Counted from the stretch's first letter, positions 9,801 to 18,454 are shown. The stretch is DNA of 64,000 nucleotides from JBMYRH01 sp049602155 (GCA_049602155.1 JBMYRH010000018.1:62001-126000); one strand, 5' to 3'. The notes: generated from the letters alone by a model not told the origin. A program made the numbers and translations.

Positions 9801-10522
9801 CCTGCGGCCTCCTGGGCCCCCTGAGCGTCGGACACACTCGCCTCGGCAGCTGCGGTCGCCTCTTGAGCCGCAGTCAACTCTTCGCGGACGCCCTCTAGCT
9901 CGGCCCGGAGCGCCTCAAGCTCACCACCTGCGGCCTCCTGAGCCCCGTGCGCGTCGGACACACTTGCTTCAGCCGCAGCTGCAGCCTCCTGGGCGACACT
10001 CACCTCAGCCTTGGCGGCCGTGACCTCAGCGGCAGCAGTCGCTAGCTGCGCCTCCAGCTGTGCGACAGATTCCCGAAGGCTCGCTAGCTCCTCAGCGACG
10101 GCGGGATCGGGGCCGGGTAGGGGGGCAGCCTCCTCTGGGCCCGCGCTGGCCTCAGGCTTCGCATCCTCGGGTGAGCCATCGAGCGCAGGCGCTGCACCTG
10201 GCTCTGCCACGAGCGCGGCTTCGTCTGCCTGCTCCTCAGAGAAGACAATTCGAAAATTACCGCAGTAAAAGACGTCTCCGAACGACAGCGTGTGCTCGGT
10301 GATCCGCTTCCGATCAAAGTACGTCCCGTTGGAACTCCCCAGATCAAAGGCCTTGTAGTCGGTCCCAGAGAAGACCACTTGGCAGTGTCGACGTGACACT
10401 GTCCCGTTGTTGGTCTGGATCGCGCACTCTTTGTGCCGCCCGATCTTCACGATCGGCTGGTCGGCGTCGATGGTCACCTGACCCGTCACGCCATCGTCGC
10501 CTGTGTAGGTAAGGGTCGCCAT
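6893..10522 (-). CDS. FHA-domain protein with ~950-residue coiled coil
   Basis: About 1209 residues from the preferred ATG at 10520-10522 (MATLTYTGDD); the frame extends to 10564 but the extra 14 residues precede the FHA fold. The FHA domain (about 10-90) shows GRHKECAI, VSRRHCQVVF and SSNGTYFD, the phosphothreonine-binding loops. A Pro/Ala/Glu-rich linker leads to a very long Ala/Glu/Lys heptad coiled coil (about 150-1110) and a short acidic helical C-terminal domain. No membrane segment is seen. It probably links a phosphorylated partner of one of the local Ser/Thr kinases to a long structural rod. The coiled coil contains tandem and segmental duplications, listed separately. Confidence 0.85.
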   Translation of the reverse strand: MATLTYTGDDGVTGQVTIDADQPIVKIGRHKECAIQTNNGTVSRRHCQVVFSGTDYKAFDLGSSNGTYFDRKRITEHTLSFGDVFYCGNFRIVFSEEQADEAALVAEPGAAPALDGSPEDAKPEASAGPEEAAPLPGPDPAVAEELASLRESVAQLEAQLATAAAEVTAAKAEVSVAQEAAAAAEASVSDAHGAQEAAGGELEALRAELEGVREELTAAQEATAAAEASVSDAQGAQEAAGGELEALRLELKAASSTSEALNGELEGARGALSDAEASIATLEAAVSAAEAQAAEHEASAAALRESLEAASADAESAHAQLIKTLEEEASAAKKALGEVTEAKEALDGEVEALTAAQAALEEAHKAQAEAHAAANADATTLAEEKAKTTEALEACEADLASSQEAVTELKAEVDALKDANRALEKRSSKDESNALDAVQSIKKLEGELEAARAAAVAGEEARASLQADLDEARGLLSDSEEANAQLRGDREVEQGAVEKELEALKKELRTVEKRAAKDEARFEAREQELKGEVDDLNNALIAAPQPGDIDALEERVATLDGERKELAKTVASLEAKSSGLSEDLNASQGAAKELSVSLESAESERDALSGELEELKKLLVGSATPEEAAAFKSELKALEKACVKAEGERDAVTQRAEAAEAKTSELESSLTEREKALKAAQKELEKAQATVDEMEADLASAGRSGQKHEEHAAQLEGELATLRDEVSELLAAQKAWSEEKTSLDDALKAAADESERLEAEGAAATKARSAAEKRIKELESEVADVREEIAEAGALAKELESRGGEVATLATALEDAKSAQQDSKAEAKSLLKDKGKLEQQVEELSAERDAALKERDALTTSSAEVQAELGEAQAAQAKMEAELASSSSELEASQAELKSSQAELEASQAELEASQAELKSSQAELEASKAEVEAANAKVEAANEAAAAASAGADAHVALQAELTEVRSELESSKAELTAANEALTAASAGAEAQVALQAELTEARGELETLQAQVPTLEKKVEELEEAQDALVDTNKRNVKKIAKLLEQVEAVEADDSAEQLTSLQSEKEALEDKVEKLQAKQETLADALKEAEAAAGDSDEVSRLEEALAEAERKLEDAEGAAGGGDDAGLREEMGSLFEDVNDLASGWKNDVVLCQDFFSEIEEGDFSDSEAREETFDGFRETLEALNETAQELRQKLREVRSTLEG
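7751..7876. repeat. 21-bp tandem repeats encoding heptads
   Basis: Six imperfect units with an exact 21-bp period begin at 7751, 7772, 7793, 7814, 7835 and 7856 (each opening CTCGGCCTGCGA or close variants). On the coding strand they give SQAELEA/SQAELKS heptads in the coiled coil. The period equals seven codons, so unit gain or loss preserves the heptad register. Confidence 0.9.
9781..10032. repeat. 126-bp direct duplication within the FHA coiled-coil gene
   Basis: 9781-9906 and 9907-10032 are adjacent near-identical copies: both open GGAGCGCCTCAAG and continue through ACCACCTGCGGCCTCCTG with scattered third-position changes. 126 bp is 42 residues, exactly six heptads. A looser duplication with a 114-bp offset is also visible around 7512 and 7626. 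Confidence 0.85.
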
Positions 10523-10681
10523 GCTCGCCGTCCGTCCCGTCCTGAGTGCAGTGACAGAGTGCACACATCATTGGGAGTTCGCGCCCATTCGACGTCTGCA
10601 CACAGGCCAGCAGCGTATCAGCGACGACGCCCGGGCGGCAAGGCGAGGGGGCCGCTTCTGGCGGCCTACCACTCCGGGTAC

Positions 10682-10717
10682 ACAAAAGTTTACATAAGAT
10701 ACATTATCAGACGTTTC
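10682..10717. promoter_or_regulatory. AT-rich divergent promoter region
   Basis: In the 223-bp gap between the divergent FHA coiled-coil and mutS2 genes there is an isolated AT-rich island (ACAAAAGTTTACATAAGATA and following) in otherwise GC-rich sequence. TTTACA and TAAGAT resemble sigma-70-like elements, but spacing is ambiguous on both strands, so the exact promoters cannot be assigned. The rest of the gap shows no gene. Confidence 0.35.
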
Positions 10718-10745
10718 GCCTGAGAGCGCTGGAGCAGCATAACGT

Positions 10746-13256
10746 TTGGATACTGAGCCGCAACCCGCGCCTGGGCGATTAGGTGATTCGACGAAGATCC
10801 AACCATGCCTTGACGCCACAACAACCAACCTGCAGATTCCGCCTGCTTTGACCTTCTTCGCCGACAACTCGCGCCGCTGCCTCCAGGACCTGGGCTGGCC
10901 ATCGGTCACCGAGGCCTTGGCATCTTGCTGCCAAAGTGAGCCAGGACGACTCGCCGCGCTCGACGTGCTGCCGTGGATTGAGATCGCACCGCTCATGGAT
11001 GCGCTCGCCTGCGTCCGCGAGCTTATGCTCCTCCTCGAGGCCGGCGGCCACATGCCACTTGGCGGGCTCGAGGACGTCGGTGCGCTCGTCGAGCGATGTC
11101 GGCGTGGCGGTGTCTTGGCTCCTGAGCCGATGCGGCGGGTCGCCGCCACCGCGCAGGCGCTGGGCGACACACGGCGGGTCCTGAGCCACCACGCCGAGCG
11201 GCTGGTCGCCGTATGCGCACTCGCCCAAGATCTCGCGGACCTCCGCAGCTTGGCGGCTGAGCTGGGCGGCACCTTCGATGACGCTGGCGAGATCCGTGAC
11301 TCCGCGAGCCCGGGACTTCAAGCGGCGCGCCGTCGCCGTGCGAGCTTGCATCAGGGCCTGAAGGCACGCTTGGAGCGCTACATCCATGACGCCGAGATCA
11401 CGCACATCCTCCAGGACGACTACTACACTGTCCGAGACGGTCGCTATGTGCTCCCTGTCGTGTCCTCGTTCCAGGGAGAACTCAAAGGTATCCTCCACGG
11501 CTCTTCGCAAACCGGTCAGACCGTCTTCCTCGAGCCCGAGCGGTTCATCGACTCGAACAACGAGTTGACCCTCGCCGAGGCTCAGGTCGCCGTCGAGGAG
11601 CGCCGCGTGCTCGAGGAGCGCTCACAGTGGATTGCGCAGGAAGGCACGGCGCTCATCACAGGCGTGAAGCTGGGTCGGACCCTCGATCTCCTGCAAGCGC
11701 GTGCGAGATTGGGGCGTAAGCTCGATGGCGTTATCTGTGAGCTGTCTGAGGCCGGAGAGATGGCCCTAATCGGGGCCGAGAACCCGCTACTTAAGCTGCG
11801 CGGTGTCCCTGTTATCCCCAACCACATCACCCTCGCCGATGGATGTGCGTTCCTGATCGTGACGGGCCCGAACACCGGCGGGAAGACCGTCACGTTGAAC
11901 ACCGTGGGCCTGCTCTCACTCATGCTGCAGGCGGGGATCCCGATCCCTGTAGCGGTTGAGAGCCGCGCCCTGCTCTTCCGAGGCGTACACGCTGTCGTCG
12001 GTGACCCGCAGGATATTCAAAGAGACCTCTCGACGTTCTCAGGTCACCTCTCAGTCCTACAAGAGGTCCTTGATGCCGCCTCGGAGGGTCACCTTGTGCT
12101 GCTTGACGAGATCATCGTCGGGACCGATCCGGCCCAGGGCGCAGCGCTAGCGATCGCGGTGTTGGAGGCGCTGGCTGACCGAGGTGCTCGCGGTCTAGCG
12201 ACGACCCACTACCCACGGGTCAAGGCCCTGGCCCTTGAGGACGTCCGCTTCGCGAACGCCAGCGTCGGTGTCGATACCCAGACGCAAGCCCCAACCTACC
12301 GACTCAGCCTCGGCAGCCCTGGTGACTCAAGCCCTCTAAGGATTGCCGAGCAGCTGGGGTTCGATGGGGACATCTTGACGCGGGCACACGCGCTCGCGAG
12401 CGGCGGGGAGGACCTGTCGCTCGCCATACGTCGCCTCGAAGAGAGTCGCGCAGCCTTAGAAGCTGAGCGCGTGACGCTTCAGTTGGCCGAGGGTGATTTA
12501 AGGGCCGCCGAGGCTGCCCTAGCGTTAGAGCGGGAGTCCCTCAAGGAACGTGCGGACGCCGAGGTCGCGGCACTCCACCAAACAGTGCGCGAGGAAGCGG
12601 ACGCAGCGTTGCAAGTGATCCGGGAGCAAGTGCGGGCAGCGCAACGCGCCAACGCCCCGACGACGCTCAAGGCGAGTCGCCGCAAGGTCGTAGAGGCCCG
12701 TGCACGAGCGGACGCCCAAGGGTCAGGGGAGGCGAGCACGCCAGCAGGCCCCCCTGCCCTCCCCGGCCTGCCCGCCGTCGGTGACAGCGTGTGGGTCCGT
12801 ACCCTCGGCGCGGTAGGGGATGTGCTCGAGGTCCGCTCGAAGGAGCGTGTCGTCGTCAGCGCGGGCGGTCTCAAGCTCACCGTGAGGCTCGAACAGCTCG
12901 GTGCGCCCCCTGCTAAAGGTGGATCTGCCAAGAGGTTACAGACGCCCAAGCCGGCCGCTGCGCCAACCGTGGACGCCGAGGACGACTTGGTCGGTCCACT
13001 GCAGACCTCGACCAACACCCTGGATCTCCGTGGATTCCGAAGAGACGAGGTCGAGGGGGCGCTCAACACCTTCTTCGACCGCCTCTACGCCGGTAACGTC
13101 GACGCTTGCTGGGTCATCCACGGCCACGGTACAGGTGCGATTCGAGACGAGGTTCGGAGCCTCCTCAAGATCTCACCCTACGTGCGTGATTCACGTCCAG
13201 GGCGCCGCGGCGAAGGCGACGATGGCGTCTCCCTCGTGTGGCTCAAGTCGGATTGA
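10746..13256 (+). CDS. mutS2: MutS2 ATPase/endonuclease with C-terminal Smr domain
   Basis: 836 residues, slightly above the usual ~780. The MutS core and lever domains are followed by the ABC-type ATPase: Walker A GPNTGGKT (about 373-381), Walker B LLDEIIVGTDP and the following QGAALA helix. A charged coiled-coil linker (about 560-660) leads to the Smr nuclease domain with LDLRG and HGHGTGAIR. MutS2 suppresses homologous recombination, and in some bacteria resolves collided ribosomes; it lacks the mismatch-recognition domain. The TTG start at 10746 has GGAG only 11 bases upstream; a second TTG at 10848 would remove a poorly conserved 34-residue extension and is an alternative. Confidence 0.92.
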   Translation: MDTEPQPAPGRLGDSTKIQPCLDATTTNLQIPPALTFFADNSRRCLQDLGWPSVTEALASCCQSEPGRLAALDVLPWIEIAPLMDALACVRELMLLLEAGGHMPLGGLEDVGALVERCRRGGVLAPEPMRRVAATAQALGDTRRVLSHHAERLVAVCALAQDLADLRSLAAELGGTFDDAGEIRDSASPGLQAARRRRASLHQGLKARLERYIHDAEITHILQDDYYTVRDGRYVLPVVSSFQGELKGILHGSSQTGQTVFLEPERFIDSNNELTLAEAQVAVEERRVLEERSQWIAQEGTALITGVKLGRTLDLLQARARLGRKLDGVICELSEAGEMALIGAENPLLKLRGVPVIPNHITLADGCAFLIVTGPNTGGKTVTLNTVGLLSLMLQAGIPIPVAVESRALLFRGVHAVVGDPQDIQRDLSTFSGHLSVLQEVLDAASEGHLVLLDEIIVGTDPAQGAALAIAVLEALADRGARGLATTHYPRVKALALEDVRFANASVGVDTQTQAPTYRLSLGSPGDSSPLRIAEQLGFDGDILTRAHALASGGEDLSLAIRRLEESRAALEAERVTLQLAEGDLRAAEAALALERESLKERADAEVAALHQTVREEADAALQVIREQVRAAQRANAPTTLKASRRKVVEARARADAQGSGEASTPAGPPALPGLPAVGDSVWVRTLGAVGDVLEVRSKERVVVSAGGLKLTVRLEQLGAPPAKGGSAKRLQTPKPAAAPTVDAEDDLVGPLQTSTNTLDLRGFRRDEVEGALNTFFDRLYAGNVDACWVIHGHGTGAIRDEVRSLLKISPYVRDSRPGRRGEGDDGVSLVWLKSD

Positions 13257-13272
13257 GGGACGAGCGTGGCCT

Positions 13273-14706
13273 CTAGGCCTCGCCGTCATCACCCTCGACA
13301 TCCCCAAAGGCGCTGGCCTCGAGGTCCATCTCATGGCGACGATCGCGGGTCTTCACCCCGAGGTACTCCTCGAGGTCCTCATCCTCCAGCTCGCGGCCGA
13401 GCAAGATGCCGACCATGCGGTTGAGGGACTGCGCCATCGAAGACCACAGCTTGTCGCGATAATCCGAGGAGAACTCGTAATCGTGGTCGCCGTTCATGAT
13501 CTCGTGGATGCCGGTGTCGATATCGATGAGGGGCTTGGTGTACGTACGGATGGTCCACATGAAGAGGCCCATACCGATCAAGAACATCATGATCCCCATC
13601 AACGGGATGTATCCTTTGATCTGCTGAATCGGGGCCATGACCTCATCGCGACTGCCCGTGATAACAGCCCAAAGATCATGGTTGGAGTAGTTGCCAGTCA
13701 GCGGGACAAACTGGATCTCCAAGCCCTTTGTCTTCTGAGCGCGACGCGCTGCGTCTACAGAGCGACCTGGGAGGTTGTTGAGGACCTCCGACTTGTGGTC
13801 ATCGCTCAACCGAGAGCGGATGAGTGATTTGCCCTTGATGTAGCTGACGTCCCAGCCAATGGCCATCGACTCCTCTTGAACCAAGCCGTCGTCGATCTGC
13901 ACACCGACCATCACCGCACCGCGGTACGCATCACCGTTGAAGATCGGCGCTGCGGAGACGAAGTAGTATGCATCCGTCCCGCCGAAGGGCACGACGTCTC
14001 GCACGATCTTGCCCTCGCGCACCTTGTTCATGAGGGCGTGCTGCTCGGAGTAGCTCGTGATGTTGGACCACTTGGCGTCGTAGGCATTCGCGAGGCCTGT
14101 ACCACGGGAATCACTCAGGATCGCGAGGTCAGCGCGGATACCGAACTGACGCGACTCGCTCATCTCGGTGACGAGGTTCTTGAACGGCTGATAGGTCAGC
14201 TTGTGGAAACAATGCGCCACTGCGCGTGAGCTGCAGTCGATCAGGATCTCTTTGGTCGAGGCGATGAAGTCTGCGCGAGGGCGATCTTTCCACGCACTCT
14301 TGCCGTGGAGCGCCTCGATACGACGCGATAACGAGTCCGTGAACTCGTTCAAGTAATCCGTCTTGTCCTTCACGTAGTCGCGACGCTGCTGCTGCAGGCC
14401 CTCGTCATCCACCGAGCCGGGGAAGTTCCCGTAGATCTCGGCCTCTAACTCCAGCATGCGGTTTCGGAAGTCACCCAGCACGGCAAGGTAAGCACCGATC
14501 TCTGACGAGGCGATGCCCGCCGCGAGATCACGGAGCTGGAGCTCGCGGAGACGTCGGGCATGGAAGTAGCCCTTGTGACTGTGACTAATGTGCCCCTCGA
14601 GACGCTTCCCGACCGGCTCAGACGCCGAGTCGACAGCCACGTAGATCAACGACGTGGCTAGGATGGTCAGTACGAGGTAGACGACGCTCAAGAACAGGCG
14701 AAACAT
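13273..14706 (-). CDS. Membrane sensor with Cache-like periplasmic domain and HAMP, no output domain
   Basis: 477 residues from the ATG at 14704-14706, chosen because CGAGGAACAAT gives a good Shine-Dalgarno; the frame extends to 14808 without one. TM1 is about 3-25, a ~340-residue extracytoplasmic domain follows with Cache-like features (SAAPIFNGDAYRGAVMVGVQIDD, preceded by DAYYFVS), TM2 about 366-386, then a HAMP-like segment (about 388-435; TKPLIDIDTGIHEIMNGD). The protein ends about 40 acidic residues later, with no kinase, cyclase or methyl-accepting domain, so signalling must pass to a partner. It converges on mutS2 with a 16-bp gap. Confidence 0.75.
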   Translation of the reverse strand: MFRLFLSVVYLVLTILATSLIYVAVDSASEPVGKRLEGHISHSHKGYFHARRLRELQLRDLAAGIASSEIGAYLAVLGDFRNRMLELEAEIYGNFPGSVDDEGLQQQRRDYVKDKTDYLNEFTDSLSRRIEALHGKSAWKDRPRADFIASTKEILIDCSSRAVAHCFHKLTYQPFKNLVTEMSESRQFGIRADLAILSDSRGTGLANAYDAKWSNITSYSEQHALMNKVREGKIVRDVVPFGGTDAYYFVSAAPIFNGDAYRGAVMVGVQIDDGLVQEESMAIGWDVSYIKGKSLIRSRLSDDHKSEVLNNLPGRSVDAARRAQKTKGLEIQFVPLTGNYSNHDLWAVITGSRDEVMAPIQQIKGYIPLMGIMMFLIGMGLFMWTIRTYTKPLIDIDTGIHEIMNGDHDYEFSSDYRDKLWSSMAQSLNRMVGILLGRELEDEDLEEYLGVKTRDRRHEMDLEASAFGDVEGDDGEA

Positions 14707-14877
14707 ATTGTTCCTCGGAACGAGCCAGGCTGGACGGTTCAGCAACGGTGGCGATTCGACGACTGTGGTGGCATTAAGCCCCACGCGCCGCGGGAGCATA
14801 GCATCCACAATCTATTCGGCAACCACCCGCTGCCCAGAGACGCAAATATAGCACTCAGTCAGACGTTTAGATGTGAC

Positions 14878-16104
14878 TCAGACAGCTGTATGACGCTCGA
14901 GGATGGCGATCACCTCTTGATGCCCGGTGTGCGGGAACATATTCCATCCAGTGATCTGGGTAATGTCGTAGTGGCCGGTTAGCTCGGCCAGATCTCGCAG
15001 CGCAGTCGAGACGTCACAGCTGACAAGCACGATGCGCTCCGCGCCGCACGCGCGCAGCCATGGCATCAATGCCAGCGCCCCTTGCCTTGGGGGATCGACC
15101 ACCACCAACTCAGCGGAGTCGGGCGGGGGGAATGGGATCCCTGTCTCAAGCAAATCTGCGACGTGAAAGGCTGCCGCGCCCTCCCCTGCCGTGTTCCTCT
15201 TAAAGAGCGCCTCACTGGCACTATCGAGTTCGTAGGCTGTGACGCGATAACCGGCCCGGAGCAAACCCACGGTGAGCGCCCCTGACCCTGCGAAGAGCTC
15301 GATCGCGTGAGCACCTTCCTTGGTCGGCGCACCGACAGCCGAGGCGATTGCAGCGATGAGCCCCTCCGTGACCGCCAAGTTGGCCTGAAAGAACCCCCTA
15401 GGGGTCGCGGCGAACGAGACATCTCCGATACGCAGCGTCAGCTCTTGGGGCCCCCAGCCCCAAGGGGCGCCATTGGCCGGTCGCACCCAGGCGCCGACCC
15501 CCTCCTCACCGCTGAGCAGCTGAACCTCACCTTCGCCGGCCCCTCGGTCCGAGAGCGCGACTCGGAGCTCGGGCAGGGCGGAGGACAGAGGCGCCTCGGC
15601 GACCGCGCAGTGCGTCACATTAACGAGACGGTGACTCCTCGGAGCTCGGAACCCCAGGACCACATCACCGGACGCCTGAACTGCGTAACCCAACCGAAGC
15701 CGGCACCTGTAACCTAACGAGGTCCCACGATCGTCAGCGACCCTCACGCGAGCTCCTACGGTCGCGTCGTCCCACCGAAGCCGCTTTCGAACCTCGCCCT
15801 CAAGGATCGCCAACCTCGAGTGCGCTTGAGTGGCCGAGGAGCCGGCCATCCAAGGACAACCACCGCATCGGGCTTGGATAGCGCACGGGACATCGACACG
15901 CCCGTCGCTCGTCGCGACCCTCGTGCGGACGACTGCGCGGGCCCAACGCTTCTTGCGCTGCACGATCTCCACATCCACCACATCACCGGGCACGACGTCC
16001 TTGACGAAGATCACCATGCCAGCCAACGGGCCTGCGGTGGGGACAGCTACGCCGTCGCCCCCATGCGCCCACCTCTCAATTGTAAGGGCCTGTAATTGCA
16101 TCAT
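14878..16104 (-). CDS. rlmD: RlmD-like 23S rRNA (uracil-5)-methyltransferase
   Basis: About 408 residues from the double ATG at 16099-16104; the frame extends to a GTG at 16149 without added homology. A TRAM domain covers about 1-60. Fe-S cluster cysteines are Cys74, Cys80 and Cys83 (CAIQARCGGC) plus a later Cys in VNVTHC. The SAM-binding ELFAGSGALTVGLL, the DPPRQG motif and the catalytic VSCDVSTALRDL follow. It makes m5U in 23S rRNA with SAM; whether the target is U1939 (RlmD) or U747 (RlmC) cannot be told from sequence alone. It diverges from the NAD kinase gene. Confidence 0.85.
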   Translation of the reverse strand: MMQLQALTIERWAHGGDGVAVPTAGPLAGMVIFVKDVVPGDVVDVEIVQRKKRWARAVVRTRVATSDGRVDVPCAIQARCGGCPWMAGSSATQAHSRLAILEGEVRKRLRWDDATVGARVRVADDRGTSLGYRCRLRLGYAVQASGDVVLGFRAPRSHRLVNVTHCAVAEAPLSSALPELRVALSDRGAGEGEVQLLSGEEGVGAWVRPANGAPWGWGPQELTLRIGDVSFAATPRGFFQANLAVTEGLIAAIASAVGAPTKEGAHAIELFAGSGALTVGLLRAGYRVTAYELDSASEALFKRNTAGEGAAAFHVADLLETGIPFPPPDSAELVVVDPPRQGALALMPWLRACGAERIVLVSCDVSTALRDLAELTGHYDITQITGWNMFPHTGHQEVIAILERHTAV

Positions 16105-16167
16105 CCCTAACCGCTCGGGGCCACCTCGGCCTTGTAGAGAGCGCCACACCCAGATATCACGGATCCC

Positions 16168-17079
16168 GTGCTTGATAAGCCTGCCATACGACGGGTGCTG
16201 GTGATCTACAAAACCAGCCCCTACGACCGCTACGACGAACTCGGGGTCCTAAACGGCTCAAGCGGCGCCGAGACGACCTCGGCCCCGGGGCGTGCTCAGA
16301 TCCTCTCGCGGCTGGAGTCTGCGCACCTTCAAAACCAGAGCGCGATCCGCTTGGTCCAAAATGTCCTCGAGCGCTCGGGCCTTGAGGTGACGGAGCGGCA
16401 GCAGCCGACGAAGCGTGAGGCTGCGGGAGTGGATCTCGTGATCACCGTCGGAGGTGATGGGACCTTCCTCGCGACTGCACAGCGCGTCGAAGACGCCCTG
16501 ATACTCGGAGTCAACTCAGCCCCAGAGACATCGGTGGGCCACTACTGCGCCACCCACGCTTCGGGCTTCCAGGAGGCCCTTGAGTCCATCCTCGAGGGTC
16601 GCGCCGCCATCCAGCCTCTGAACCGTATCGCTTGCCGTGTGGGCGATCGCGCCCTCCCCTACCAAGCCCTCAACGACGTGCTCTTTGCCCACCGTTCACC
16701 AGCCTCGTCGACGCGCTATCTGCTGGACGTCGAGGACGAGGTCGAGCTCCAAACCTCGTCGGGCCTATGGATCTCGACGGCCTCAGGCGCCTCCGGAGCG
16801 ATGCGATCGGCGGGCGGGCAACCTATGGTCATCGGTGAATCTCGACTTCAGTATCGCGTCCGTGAGCCCTACGCACGCCCAGGGACAGACGTGCAACTCC
16901 GCGGAGGCCTCAGCGCTGGGCCGATCTCAGTCATCGCACGGAGCCCCAAGCTGCAGGTATTCTTGGACGGTCACTTGCGCACACAGAGCGTCGGCTTCGG
17001 CACCCGTGTCACGTTCAGCGTGGCCTCATCCCCGCTGCGCGTCGTCGGTTATCGGCACCTGCCCACCGAGTCGACCTAG
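16168..17079 (+). CDS. nadK: NAD kinase, NADK3/mitochondrial-type subfamily
   Basis: 303 residues. Phosphorylates NAD(H) to NADP(H). The hallmark GGDGT is at 95-99 and the NE/ND motif appears as ALNDVLF. The middle part departs from the usual bacterial NadK: VGHYCATHASGFQEAL and SSGLWISTASGASGAMRSAGG resemble plant NADK3 and the human mitochondrial enzyme more than E. coli NadK. The start is GTG; in-frame GTG codons about 10-12 residues later are alternatives. glyA follows after 97 bp on the same strand. Confidence 0.85.
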   Translation: MLDKPAIRRVLVIYKTSPYDRYDELGVLNGSSGAETTSAPGRAQILSRLESAHLQNQSAIRLVQNVLERSGLEVTERQQPTKREAAGVDLVITVGGDGTFLATAQRVEDALILGVNSAPETSVGHYCATHASGFQEALESILEGRAAIQPLNRIACRVGDRALPYQALNDVLFAHRSPASSTRYLLDVEDEVELQTSSGLWISTASGASGAMRSAGGQPMVIGESRLQYRVREPYARPGTDVQLRGGLSAGPISVIARSPKLQVFLDGHLRTQSVGFGTRVTFSVASSPLRVVGYRHLPTEST

Positions 17080-17176
17080 AGTCGCAAAGCGCGCTTTCAC
17101 CCCGGTGGCGTCCATGCTACGGCTACGTCACCGAACGTGGTTTTAGCCCCAAAGCCCCTGACGCAGCAGGTCCCCC

Positions 17177-18427
17177 ATGTCTCACGATACCGTTGCTACC
17201 ACCGACCCGACCATCCACGCGCTGATCCTCGCCGAGACAAAGCGCCAACGTGACACGATCCGTCTCATCGCCAGTGAGAACTATGCGAGCGCAGCCGTGA
17301 TGGAGGCCACGGGTTCAGTCCTCACCAACAAGTACTCCGAGGGCTACGCGGGTCGCCGGTACTATGAGGGCCAAGAGCATATCGACGAGATCGAGACCCT
17401 CGCTATCGAGCGGGCCAAGTCGCTCTTCGGCGCCGATCATGCCAACGTGCAGTGCTACTCGGGCAGCCCTGCGAACCTCGCCGTCTACATGGCGCTGGTG
17501 CCTCCGGGGGGCACCATCCTGGGCCTCGCGCTCCCAGCAGGCGGCCACTTGACTCACGGCTGGAAGGTGTCTGCGACTGGCAAGATCTGGAACGCCGTGC
17601 AGTACGGCGTCTGCCAAGACACCGAGCTGATCGACTACGACGAGGTGGAGGCGCTGGCGAAAGAGCACCGCCCAAAGGTGATCGTCTGTGGCACCACGGC
17701 CTACCCACGTCACGTGGACTTCGAGCGGTTTCGTGCCATTGCCGACAGCGTAGATGCCTACCTCCTCGCGGACATGGCGCACATCTCGGGGCTCGTCGCA
17801 GGTGGCGCTCACCCGAGCCCTGTGCCTCATGCCCACGTCGTCTCGACGACCACACACAAGACCCTCCGCGGACCGCGTGGCGGGATGATCCTCTGTAAAG
17901 AGGAGGTCCGTAAGAAGATCGACCGCGCGGTCTTCCCAGGGCTTCAAGGTGGGCCTCATAACCACACCACGGCCGCTCTGGCGGTCGCCCTCCTTGAGGC
18001 AGACACCCAGGACTTCAAGGACTACGCCCACCAAATTGTGACCAACGCCCGTGCTCTCGCAGCGAGCCTCGCTGCAGAGGGTTTCAGGATCGTCACCGGT
18101 GGAACCGACACGCACCTCGTGTTGGCCGACGCGACGCCCCTGGGGGTCACCGGCAAGCCCCTCGCACGCGCGATGGCCCGCGCCGGGTTAGTCGCGAACT
18201 ACAATAACGTCCCCTTCGACCCTCGACCTCCCATGGATCCAAGCGGGGTTCGCTTGGGTACCGCAGCGGTCACGAGCCGTGGGTTTGGCGTAGACGAGAT
18301 GACGCAGATCTCGGCTTGGATGGGCCGCGTAGCCCGCGCTATGGAGGACGAGGCCACCCTTGAGGGCATCGCTCACGAAGTGCGCGGTCTGTGCGAGCGC
18401 TTCCCTGCGCCTGGGATGCCCAGCTGA
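17177..18427 (+). CDS. glyA: Serine hydroxymethyltransferase
   Basis: 416 residues, the usual length. Interconverts serine plus tetrahydrofolate with glycine plus 5,10-methylene-THF. The PLP lysine is Lys228 in STTTHKTLRGPRGG; other family blocks are RLIASENYAS, NKYSEGYAGRRYYEG and PFDPRPP. It is probably cotranscribed with nadK or has its own promoter in the 97-bp gap, which shows no riboswitch-like structure I can recognise. Confidence 0.97.
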   Translation: MSHDTVATTDPTIHALILAETKRQRDTIRLIASENYASAAVMEATGSVLTNKYSEGYAGRRYYEGQEHIDEIETLAIERAKSLFGADHANVQCYSGSPANLAVYMALVPPGGTILGLALPAGGHLTHGWKVSATGKIWNAVQYGVCQDTELIDYDEVEALAKEHRPKVIVCGTTAYPRHVDFERFRAIADSVDAYLLADMAHISGLVAGGAHPSPVPHAHVVSTTTHKTLRGPRGGMILCKEEVRKKIDRAVFPGLQGGPHNHTTAALAVALLEADTQDFKDYAHQIVTNARALAASLAAEGFRIVTGGTDTHLVLADATPLGVTGKPLARAMARAGLVANYNNVPFDPRPPMDPSGVRLGTAAVTSRGFGVDEMTQISAWMGRVARAMEDEATLEGIAHEVRGLCERFPAPGMPS

Positions 18428-18435
18428 ACGAAGAC

Positions 18436-18454
18436 GCCGGGGACACCTCCCGGC
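18436..18454 (+). terminator. GC-rich hairpin after glyA
   Basis: GCCGGG (18436-18441) pairs with CCCGGC (18449-18454) around a seven-base loop, nine bases after the glyA stop. No T-tract follows, so it is a terminator candidate only. Confidence 0.5.

Noticed and set aside
10707..14868. Shared 10-mer TCAGACGTTT in two intergenic regions (10707-10716 and 14859-14868)
   Set aside because: Only two copies of ten bases; could be chance, and the flanks do not match.
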